In this document: positions 43,088 to 50,895 of the stretch, piece by piece
Layout of the letters: the number at the start of each line of letters is the position of its first letter
Position numbering within the stretch: position 1 is the stretch's first letter
Assembly: GCA_028718125.1 (NCBI GenBank)
Contig: JAQUMN010000015.1
Span: forward strand, 1-64,000
Reading direction: 5' to 3'
DNA from: Kiritimatiellia bacterium
GTDB lineage: Bacteria > Verrucomicrobiota > Kiritimatiellia > JAAZAB01
Length of the DNA: 64,000 bases
Notes under the pieces: model-generated
The model's input: only the letters and a program-made list of their open reading frames with translations
What the model was told of the DNA's origin: nothing
Database searches by the model: none
Program-made: the position numbers and the translations under genes

Positions 43088-45013
43088 ATGGCAATACGGC
43101 AACTCTGGAAATTCACCGGCAGCCTGATCGGCCTGCTGGCCCTGCTGGCCGTCCTGATCGCGGCCAATATTCTTCTCAACCGCGTGCGGGCAAGGGTGGA
43201 CCTGACGGAAGAGAAACTCTATACCCTCTCCGAAGGCACACGCACCGTTCTAAAGTCCCTGGACGGACCTGTGACCCTGAAGTTTTTCTTTTCCGGCAGC
43301 AGCCCGGAAGTGCCCGTGCCGCTCAAGAATTTTGCCCGGCAGGTAGAGGATTTGCTGAAGGAATATGAATTGGCTTCCGGCGGCAAGGTCCTGGTTGAAA
43401 CCTACGATCCCGAGCCAGACTCGGACGCGGAGGAATGGGCACAGCGCTACGGCCTCGCCGGCGAACAGCTGGGCATCATGAACTTCGCCCTCTATATGGG
43501 CCTCGTGGCCGTGAAAGGCGACACCCTCTCGGCCCTTCCTTTCCTCGACCCGCGCAACGAGGCAATGCTGGAATACAACATCACCCGCATGATCGCCCGC
43601 GTGGCGAACCCGAAGAAGCCGGTAGTCGGCATCCTGAGCAGCCTGCCGGTAATGGGCGTGCGCGCTTTCCCTTATGCCATGCCGGGCCAGCCGCGCCCCA
43701 AGAACCAGCCGCCCTGGGTGGCATTCCAGGACCTGAACAAGGACTACGAGGTGCGCCAACTGCCCGTCGATGTCGACGCAATTGATCCCGACCTTGATGT
43801 CTTGATCGCCGTCCATCCCAAGGCCATCTCCGAGAAGACGCAGTATGCCATTGACCAGTTTGTCCTGCGCGGCGGTCGTCTGCTGGCGTTCATTGACCCC
43901 ATGTGCCTGGCCGACGCCATGAACCAGGAGGCGGCCATGGGCATGGCGCGCCCGATGTCCGATCTGGGCCGCTTGCCCGCGGCCTGGGGTATCACCTATG
44001 ACCCCGACCAGGTCGTCGCCGACCTCACGGCTAGCACCCGTGTGCAGCGCGGCGACAATGTAGTCGAGGATAATCCCATGTTTCTCACCCTCCGCAATGC
44101 AAATATTAGCGGCAAAGACATCGTCACCTCCTCGCTGGAATCGCTTGGCCTCCCCATCGCCGGAGCGTTTTCCGGAACCGGCACGGAAGGTTTGAGCGTC
44201 GGTTCCCTGCTGGTATCCTCGGAACAGTCTGCGCTCATCAGCTTTTTCTCCGCCCAGTTGGGCGGGGAAGCCGTCCGCCGCGAATTCAAGAGCGGGCTGA
44301 AGCGCCTGAACCTGTCCATCCGCCTGCAGGGCAAGTTCAAAACCGCTTTCCCGCAAGGCAAGCCCAAGGCGGCTCCGGACCAGGAGAAAAAGGATCCGGC
44401 GGAGAGCGCCAAGGAACCGGCCAAACCGGAAGACACCACACCGGCATTGAAGGAAAGCATCAAGGCAAGCACGGTGATCCTAGTGGCAGACGTGGATATG
44501 CTGTATGACCCCTTCGCCGTGCAGGAAATGCCTATTTTCGGCCAGCGCGTATTTCAGCCGCTGAACGATAACGTCAATTTCTTTGCCAACGCGCTTGAGC
44601 AGCTTTCCGGTAGTGTGGACTTGCTCCAGATCCGTGCGCGCGGCCGGATCGAACGTCCGTTTGACCGCGTTCAGGATCTCCAGAGCGAAGCGCAACAGCG
44701 CTGGATGATGCAGGAACGCACGCTCCAGGAACAGCTGGCCGCCACCCAGACACGACTGGAAAGCCTGCAGTCCCAGAAAGACAAGAGCCAGCGCTTCATT
44801 CTCAGCGCCGAGCAGGAACAGGAGATCGCCAAGTTCAAGCAGGAACAGATCAAGACCCAGCGCGAACTCAAGCAGGTGCGCAAGAACCTGCGCGAAGGCA
44901 TTGAAGAACTTGGCGTGAAGGTCAAGGTCATCAATATCCTGGCCGTGCCCGTGCTGGTTTGCCTGGCAGGACTGGCCTTCGGCTGGCGCCGGCGGCAGAG
45001 CATGAGGCTCTAG
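43088..45013 (+). CDS. GldG-like auxiliary protein of the ABC system
   Basis: A 641-aa protein with a membrane helix at each end (SLIGLLALLAVLIAANILLN near 12-31 and VINILAVPVLVCLAGLAFGW near 615-635) and a large periplasmic part. The N-terminal RVDLTEEKLYTLSEGTRTVL is the hallmark of GldG/ABC_transp_aux proteins. A Lys-Glu-Pro-rich linker (about 420-455) precedes a long coiled coil (about 535-610, SEAQQRWMMQERTLQEQL and LESLQSQKDKSQR). AAAGGAAT precedes the ATG. Such proteins are thought to couple the ABC pair to an extracytoplasmic task; the mechanism is unknown. Confidence 0.9.
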   Translation: MAIRQLWKFTGSLIGLLALLAVLIAANILLNRVRARVDLTEEKLYTLSEGTRTVLKSLDGPVTLKFFFSGSSPEVPVPLKNFARQVEDLLKEYELASGGKVLVETYDPEPDSDAEEWAQRYGLAGEQLGIMNFALYMGLVAVKGDTLSALPFLDPRNEAMLEYNITRMIARVANPKKPVVGILSSLPVMGVRAFPYAMPGQPRPKNQPPWVAFQDLNKDYEVRQLPVDVDAIDPDLDVLIAVHPKAISEKTQYAIDQFVLRGGRLLAFIDPMCLADAMNQEAAMGMARPMSDLGRLPAAWGITYDPDQVVADLTASTRVQRGDNVVEDNPMFLTLRNANISGKDIVTSSLESLGLPIAGAFSGTGTEGLSVGSLLVSSEQSALISFFSAQLGGEAVRREFKSGLKRLNLSIRLQGKFKTAFPQGKPKAAPDQEKKDPAESAKEPAKPEDTTPALKESIKASTVILVADVDMLYDPFAVQEMPIFGQRVFQPLNDNVNFFANALEQLSGSVDLLQIRARGRIERPFDRVQDLQSEAQQRWMMQERTLQEQLAATQTRLESLQSQKDKSQRFILSAEQEQEIAKFKQEQIKTQRELKQVRKNLREGIEELGVKVKVINILAVPVLVCLAGLAFGWRRRQSMRL

Positions 45014-45196
45014 ACTCCGGAAGACGGACGCCTGACACCAGACGACTAAGGATGGGATAAGAAACTAAACAATAAACGTTGCGTTCGGCGTGAGACACTT
45101 TTTCGACTTGTCCGCCTATGGTGGAACCAAATTTGACACACTGCCGAAGTTAGACATCAATCGAATATATACGGAGAAAGACAGGAGACATAGACC

Positions 45197-46528
45197 ATGA
45201 AGACACGGAACCTAATTCTGCTTGTTGTGTTGGCAGGCGGTCTGATCGGATGGGCCGCATGGACAATGCGTCCCCAGGCGAAACCGGGATCCGCGCTGAT
45301 CGGCACGCAAGTCCTGCCCGGCCTGCCGATTAATCGCGTAAACAAAATGGTGTTGACGACCACGGGGAGCACCCTCACGCTGGCTAAGGTAAAAGGCACC
45401 TGGACCGTGGCCAACCGGTTTAATTATCCTGCCGCCTTCGACAAGATCGCCGATGGCCTGCTTCAGCTCAGCGAGATGAAGGTGGGGCAAGTAATGAACG
45501 TCAGTGACTCGCAGAAAGGCGCCTTTAACCTGCTGGACCCTGTCGCGGTGACCACGGGACGCATGGAACAGGCCGGCACGCGCGTAGAACTTCGGGACGA
45601 AAATGACGGGCTGCTGGCCAGCCTGCTCATCGGCAAACCTTTTATGCGCGCCTCCCCGGAGGGTGGCATGCAAGGGCCGCTTGACTCCGGCAGTTATCCG
45701 GATGGACAATATGTGCAGACGGCCGATGGCCATGTTGTTCTGGTCGGCAAGACCCTTGACCGGCTGACCGAAGGTGTTAAAAACTGGCTGGCCGAAGAGT
45801 TCATCAATGCCACCGCCGACGATATTCAGGAAATTTCGATCACTGCGCCCGATCGCGCGGCGATCAAGTTGGTGCGGGCAAAAGAAGGCAAGCTTTTCAC
45901 ACTCGAAGGGATGAAGGCCGAGGAAGGCACATTAGACACGGCCAAGGTCAACCAGATAAGCGGCGCGCTGAATTTGCTCGGGTTCGACGACATCGCCGCC
46001 CCCACCCTGTCACCCAATGAAACCGGCCTGGAGCACCCCGTGGCGTTTGAAGCCAAAACACGGCAGGGCCAGACCTATACCATACGCATCGGCAACACGC
46101 TGACCAACGACACCTTCGACCGTTACATACAGGTGGGCACAACATGGGAAGCGCCGGCGGAGCCGGCGGCGAAGGGAGCGGCGGCGGGGACGAACGCGGT
46201 GGACGCGGCCAAGGCAGTCCAGCAGAAGGCAGATGAAGCCGCGAAGAGAGCGGAAGAAGTCAAGGCGCTCAACGACCGGCTATCGGCTTGGACGTTTATT
46301 ATCAAGTCATATCGGGCGGAGCCTTTGCTGATCAAGCGCGCGGACCTGATCAAGAAAACCGAGCCGGCCGGAGGACAGAAGACTGACACCGGCCTGCCCG
46401 CCGAAGCCCTAACGAAGGCGGGAGGACGGACGCTGGACGACAGACGCCGGACACCAGACCAGACAACGAACAACGGAGAAGAGAAGCAAACGCCCAACGT
46501 CCATCGCCAGACGCTCAACGCCGAATGA
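45197..46528 (+). CDS. DUF4340 protein with repeat-derived tail
   Basis: A 443-aa protein with one N-terminal membrane helix (LILLVVLAGGLIGWAAWTM) and two DUF4340 units (about 45-190 and 195-350), recognised from NRVNKMVLTTTGSTLTLAK and RAAIKLVRAKEGKLFTLEG with internal repeats. DUF4340 proteins regularly accompany GldFG-type ABC systems. The last 35 residues (from about GGRTLDD to NVHRQTLNAE) do not look like protein. The DNA beneath (about 46425-46528) resembles the intergenic repeats of the cluster, so the repeat appears to have grown into the reading frame and supplied a new stop. AGGAGA precedes the ATG. Confidence 0.85.
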   Translation: MKTRNLILLVVLAGGLIGWAAWTMRPQAKPGSALIGTQVLPGLPINRVNKMVLTTTGSTLTLAKVKGTWTVANRFNYPAAFDKIADGLLQLSEMKVGQVMNVSDSQKGAFNLLDPVAVTTGRMEQAGTRVELRDENDGLLASLLIGKPFMRASPEGGMQGPLDSGSYPDGQYVQTADGHVVLVGKTLDRLTEGVKNWLAEEFINATADDIQEISITAPDRAAIKLVRAKEGKLFTLEGMKAEEGTLDTAKVNQISGALNLLGFDDIAAPTLSPNETGLEHPVAFEAKTRQGQTYTIRIGNTLTNDTFDRYIQVGTTWEAPAEPAAKGAAAGTNAVDAAKAVQQKADEAAKRAEEVKALNDRLSAWTFIIKSYRAEPLLIKRADLIKKTEPAGGQKTDTGLPAEALTKAGGRTLDDRRRTPDQTTNNGEEKQTPNVHRQTLNAE

Positions 46529-46608
46529 CGGACACCTGATGAATTGCGGATTTAAAATCCGAAATCAAAAATCATAAATCAAAAATACTCTATACAGGAG
46601 ATAAAACC

Positions 46609-47598
46609 ATGGACCACACAGAAATCACCAAAACCACCGACCTGATTCACGAGCAAACCAAGGCCATCGACACCGTGCGCCAGGAAGTGATGAAAGTCAT
46701 GGTGGGCCAGGAGCGCATGCTCGACCGCATGCTGATTGCGCTCATCACCGGCGGCCACATTCTTCTGGAAGGCGTGCCGGGGCTGGCCAAAACCACAGCT
46801 GTAAAAACGCTGGCCCGGACGCTGGGGCTCAAATTCCAGCGGATCAGTTTCACGCCGGACCTCTTGCCGGCCGACCTGATCGGCACGATGATTTACGACC
46901 CGCGCGCCGGAACATTCTCAGCCAAGAAGGGGCCGGTCTTCACCAACCTCCTGTTGGCAGATGAAATTAACCGGGCACCGGCCAAGGTGCAGTCGGCCCT
47001 GCTGGAAGCCATGCAGGAACACCAGGTGACGATTGGCGACCACACCTATCCCCTGCCGGAACCGTTCATGGTCATGGCCACGCAGAACCCCATCGAACAG
47101 GAAGGCACCTATCCCCTGCCCGAGGCCCAGATCGACCGCTTCATGCTCAAGTGCAAGGTAACTTACCCCTCCAAGGACGACGAACGCCGGATCATGAACC
47201 GGTTCACACGCAAACGGGATGACCAGGTCAACACCGTCATGTCGTCCGAGCAGATCTTCGTATTGCGCGACCTGCTGGACCAGGTCTATTGCGACGAGAA
47301 GGTGGGCGAATATATCCTTGACCTCGTCTTCGCCACGCGCAAGCCCTCGGCATACAACATCCCGGCGGATCACCAGATTGAATACGGGGCCTCGCCGCGC
47401 GCCACCCTTTATCTGAACATGGCCTCCCGCACCAACGCCATGCTGCGCGGCCGTGGTTACGCCACGCCCCAGGACGTCAAGGAAATCGCCCATGACGTGC
47501 TCCGGCACCGCATCATGTTGACCTACGAGGCGGAAGCGGAAGAAGTCACCAGCGAGGACCTGATCACGCGCCTGTTAAACGACATCCCGGTGCCCTGA
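46609..47598 (+). CDS. MoxR-family AAA+ ATPase
   Basis: A 329-aa AAA+ chaperone of the MoxR group: GHILLEGVPGLAKTTAVKT (Walker A), TNLLLADEINRAPAKVQSA (Walker B), ATQNPIEQEGTYPLPEAQ (sensor 1) and the C-terminal lid with GASPRATLYLN (sensor 2 Arg). CAGGAG precedes the ATG. MoxR proteins mature or activate von Willebrand-type and DUF58 partner proteins, encoded directly downstream here, in the order usual for bat operons. Confidence 0.96.
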   Translation: MDHTEITKTTDLIHEQTKAIDTVRQEVMKVMVGQERMLDRMLIALITGGHILLEGVPGLAKTTAVKTLARTLGLKFQRISFTPDLLPADLIGTMIYDPRAGTFSAKKGPVFTNLLLADEINRAPAKVQSALLEAMQEHQVTIGDHTYPLPEPFMVMATQNPIEQEGTYPLPEAQIDRFMLKCKVTYPSKDDERRIMNRFTRKRDDQVNTVMSSEQIFVLRDLLDQVYCDEKVGEYILDLVFATRKPSAYNIPADHQIEYGASPRATLYLNMASRTNAMLRGRGYATPQDVKEIAHDVLRHRIMLTYEAEAEEVTSEDLITRLLNDIPVP

Positions 47599-47741
47599 CG
47601 GAATTTAGTGATTGCCGATTTGCGATTGCCGATTTCAGATTTATGAAAGATCGCCATCATCAACCGTGACCATGTTCCACATCGCTCGTTGACAGGTTCA
47701 GGTCAAATCGACAATCGGAAATTGAAAATCGAAAATCTACC

Positions 47742-48632
47742 ATGCCCATTGACACCAAAGAACTGATGAAGCATGTCCGCCGGATCAAGGTGGTTACGGC
47801 CAAGCTTGTGGACGAACACATTTCCGGCGAATATCACTCCGTCTTCAAGGGGCGGGGCATGGAATTCGACGAAGTGCGCGAGTATGTGCCCGGCGATGAC
47901 GTGCGCTCCATTGACTGGAACGTGACGGCCCGCATGGGCCACCCCTACGTCAAGCGTTTCTGCGAAGAGCGCGAATTAACCATCATGTTCCTGGTGGACA
48001 TTTCCGGCTCCATGATTTTCGGGTCCGCCCTGCGCTCCAAGGCCGAGGTGGCCGCCGAACTGACCAGTCTCCTGGCTCTTTCGGCCATTAAAAATCAGGA
48101 CAAGGTCGGCATGATCCTGTTTTCAGACCGGATTGAGCGCTATATCCCGCCGCGCAAGGGACGGACGGCCGCGATGCGGCTGGTGCGCGAAGTGCTGGCC
48201 GCCGAGGAAACGCGCCGCGAAACCAACATGGGCGCGGCCCTGCAGTTCCTGAACAAAGTCCAGAAACGCCGGGCAGTGGTTTTCCTGGTTTCCGATTTCC
48301 TGGCAACGGGATATGACAAGGAATTACGGGTTATGGCCCGCCACCACGACCTGATTGCCTGCCCGATTTCCGATCCCCGCGAACAAAGCATGCCCAACAT
48401 CGGACTGCTGGAAGTGATCAACCCGGAAACGGGCGAGTTCATGCTGGTCGATACCGGCTCCCGCCGGCTGCTGGAGTCGTTCCGCTCCCAGGCCGCCGCC
48501 GAAGAACAGACGCGCAACAAGCAATTTCAGCGGCTCAAAGTGGACCGCCTGGCGCTGACCACCGACCGGCCCTTTGTGGACGATGTGCGCCGGCTTTTCC
48601 ACCTTCGCCAGCACCGGAAACAGCGGGGATGA
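47742..48632 (+). CDS. DUF58 protein
   Basis: A 296-aa cytoplasmic DUF58 protein. The family block SVFKGRGMEFDEVREYVPGDDVRSIDWNV region is present (its core is GRGMEFDEVREY), followed by a VWA-like fold with FLVDISGSMIFG (a MIDAS-type DxSGS) and ILFSDRIERYIPPRKG. It lies between MoxR and the Bat proteins. No ribosome-binding site is evident; translation may depend on the upstream gene across the repeat-filled spacer. DUF58 proteins bind MoxR in bat-type systems. Confidence 0.93.
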   Translation: MPIDTKELMKHVRRIKVVTAKLVDEHISGEYHSVFKGRGMEFDEVREYVPGDDVRSIDWNVTARMGHPYVKRFCEERELTIMFLVDISGSMIFGSALRSKAEVAAELTSLLALSAIKNQDKVGMILFSDRIERYIPPRKGRTAAMRLVREVLAAEETRRETNMGAALQFLNKVQKRRAVVFLVSDFLATGYDKELRVMARHHDLIACPISDPREQSMPNIGLLEVINPETGEFMLVDTGSRRLLESFRSQAAAEEQTRNKQFQRLKVDRLALTTDRPFVDDVRRLFHLRQHRKQRG

Positions 48633-48659
48633 AAAAAGGCGGGATAAAGAGAATGTCGG

Positions 48660-49658
48660 ATGAAAAATAAATGGAAAATTACCCCGGTATCATTGTTTTT
48701 TGCCGCAGGCTTATGGCTGGCGACCATTTCTTGCGCAGCGCCGCTATCTTCCAATGCCGCCCCGCGCGTGGAAAAAACGACCTCGGGCCCCGTGGAACTC
48801 ATCATCACCGCCGACCCGCCACAGGTTCACCTGGACCGGGACATCCTGCTTTCCATCAAGACGATCACACCGGCCAAAATCACGGTTCGGCTGCCGTCCC
48901 TGGATAATCGGCTTGCAGGATTCACGCTGAGCGGCGAGTTTGACCGCGAGCCCGTGACCCAGGACGGGGCCATTGTGCGCGAACACTGTTTCCGGCTGAC
49001 GCCGCTCGTGGCCGCCGAATACCGGCTGGCGCCCATGGCCGTGACCTATACCGATACGAGCCGCCCGGAGGCGCAGGAAAGCTGGTTTGCCACACGGGCC
49101 TTTGTTTTCGAAGTCGCCCCGGTCGGGACGGAACATCCGGGTGCCACGATCCGCGATATCCGCGGGCCGGTCTGGATTTATCCGGCTTTCAAGACAGTCG
49201 CCGGCTGGACGGCTATCCTGGCGCTGATCTCCGCGGCAATATGGGCGCTCTATCGGTTCAGCCGCCGGATTCACCGTGCCATCCAGTTGCGACGGATGTC
49301 GCCGCGTGAACGCGCGCTCAATCAACTCGGTGAACTGCTTAAAAAGGATTTGGTTGGCAAAGGCAAAATAAAGGAATTTTACACGGAATTGACCATGATC
49401 GTCCGGTGCTATATAGAGGGCGCTCATTCCATAAGAGCACCTGAACAAACCACCGAAGAATTCCTTGTAACAGCGTCACACAATCCCTCCTTCAAGCCCG
49501 AGGTCGTTAATAAACTGAAAATCTTTTTACAAACAAGTGATCTTGTTAAATTTGCCGTTTATCAGCCTGACAAAGAGATTATCGACCGAACTCTGGCTAC
49601 CGCTGGCGATTATATAGATACAGACGAACAATACCACGATAAGGCAAAGGAAGCCTGA
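48660..49658 (+). CDS. Membrane protein of the Bat cluster (BatD/DUF4381-like)
   Basis: A 332-aa protein. A signal peptide or lipoprotein-like start (VSLFFAAGLWLATISCAAP, with a possible lipobox ending at Cys) is followed by an extracytoplasmic beta domain (VELIITADPPQVHLDRD, typical of BatD-type oxygen-tolerance proteins). A membrane helix lies at about 182-202 (TVAGWTAILALISAAIWAL). The cytoplasmic helical domain includes MSPRERALNQLGELLKKDL and FYTELTMIVRCYIEG, the DUF4381 pattern. It fills the position of the small membrane protein between DUF58 and BatA in other bat operons. Confidence 0.8.
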   Translation: MKNKWKITPVSLFFAAGLWLATISCAAPLSSNAAPRVEKTTSGPVELIITADPPQVHLDRDILLSIKTITPAKITVRLPSLDNRLAGFTLSGEFDREPVTQDGAIVREHCFRLTPLVAAEYRLAPMAVTYTDTSRPEAQESWFATRAFVFEVAPVGTEHPGATIRDIRGPVWIYPAFKTVAGWTAILALISAAIWALYRFSRRIHRAIQLRRMSPRERALNQLGELLKKDLVGKGKIKEFYTELTMIVRCYIEGAHSIRAPEQTTEEFLVTASHNPSFKPEVVNKLKIFLQTSDLVKFAVYQPDKEIIDRTLATAGDYIDTDEQYHDKAKEA

Positions 49659-49659
49659 T

Positions 49660-50694
49660 ATGTTCCGTTTTGCAGACCCTTATTACCTGTTTCTGCTGAT
49701 CCCGCTGTGTGCAGCGGGATGGGCCATGCTCGCACGGCGGCGAAAAGCAGCTGTCCTCTTCGCGCCCACGCATCGCCTGCCCACATCGCCCCTTACCTGG
49801 CGGACCGCCGCCATCGCCATGACCCCGCTCCTGTTCCTGGCCGGCGCCGGGCTGACGATCTTCGCCCTGGCGCGGCCGCAAACCGTGTTATCGAAGACGG
49901 CCCATCAGTCCGACGCCATCGCCATCCAAATGGTGGTGGACGTCTCAGGATCGATGGAAGCGCTGGACTTCTCAACGCGCGATACGACGCGCACCCGGCT
50001 GGACGTGGTCAAGGAAACGTTTGCCCAATTTATTGAGAAGCGCACTGACGACTTGATCGGCCTGGTGACGTTCGGCGGCTATACCGCCAGCCGCGTGCCG
50101 CTGACCATCGACCACAGCGCGCTACTGCACGTCCTCAAAGGCGTTCAGATTCCGAAGCCCTCTCTGGACGCGAACGGACAGTTGGCCAACCAGGAGGAAC
50201 TTTTGACCGCCATCGGCGACGCGCTGGCCATGGCGTGCGCCCGGCTGGAAAAGGCCGAAATCAAATCTAAGATCATCGTGCTTCTCAGCGATGGCGTATC
50301 CAACACGGGACTGATCAAGCCCGACGAGGCCACCAAGGCAGCCAAGGCGCTGGGCATCAAGGTCTACACCATCGGCGTGGGCTCGAATGGCCGCGCCCCA
50401 TTCATGGTGCGGGATCCCTTCGGCCGGAACGTTATTCAATACGCCGAAGTCCAGATTGACGAGGATACACTTCGCCGCATCGCCTCAACAACCGGCGGAC
50501 AATATTTCAATGTTAAGGATCCCAAGGGACTTTTGCGGGCTTTTGGCGACATCGACAAGCTGGAAAAAACGAATATTCGCAAAGAGGTTTTCAACCAATA
50601 CACGGAATTGTTTCCCCACTGCCTCTGGCCGGGCTTATTGGCATTGGTCCTGGCGGTGTCAATGAATATGGGCGTACGGAAGGAAATCATCTGA
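49660..50694 (+). CDS. BatA-like von Willebrand factor A membrane protein
   Basis: A 344-aa protein: membrane helices near residues 3-20 and 48-70, a VWA domain (about 85-290) with the metal-site motif VDVSGSMEALD, TFGGYTASR and LSDGVSNTG, and a C-terminal helix (LFPHCLWPGLLALVLAVSM). Start two bases after the upstream stop (TGATATG), so coupled. The MIDAS residues are intact. In Bacteroidota, BatA is needed for aerotolerance; the molecular role is not established. Confidence 0.93.
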   Translation: MFRFADPYYLFLLIPLCAAGWAMLARRRKAAVLFAPTHRLPTSPLTWRTAAIAMTPLLFLAGAGLTIFALARPQTVLSKTAHQSDAIAIQMVVDVSGSMEALDFSTRDTTRTRLDVVKETFAQFIEKRTDDLIGLVTFGGYTASRVPLTIDHSALLHVLKGVQIPKPSLDANGQLANQEELLTAIGDALAMACARLEKAEIKSKIIVLLSDGVSNTGLIKPDEATKAAKALGIKVYTIGVGSNGRAPFMVRDPFGRNVIQYAEVQIDEDTLRRIASTTGGQYFNVKDPKGLLRAFGDIDKLEKTNIRKEVFNQYTELFPHCLWPGLLALVLAVSMNMGVRKEII

Positions 50695-50895
50695 ATTTCT
50701 GATTTCGGATTGCTGATTTCGGATTCGAAATCCAAAGATTTAGGAATTGCGAACTTTTGATGGATCATACCGAAGACAGATGTGCATTTCGCCGTCGCTG
50801 AAGCTTCCGCCTTCGTCGAAGCTGCACCGGACAAAATGGTGGACAAGCTGATGGAAAATCAGAAATCAAAAATCCGAAATCAGAAATAATTAATT
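50695..50895. repeat. Spacer built from AT-rich repeats
   Basis: Begins TGATTTCGGATTGCTGATTTC and ends AATCAGAAATCAAAAATCC and GAAATCAGAAAT, so its two ends are roughly complementary. The centre (about 50790-50860) is GC-rich. Same vocabulary as the spacers at 42084, 43001, 46541 and 47601. Confidence 0.6.

Noticed and set aside
43250..44356. 368-aa frame antisense to the GldG-like gene
   Set aside because: His/Gln/Gly-rich shadow of a well-supported sense gene.
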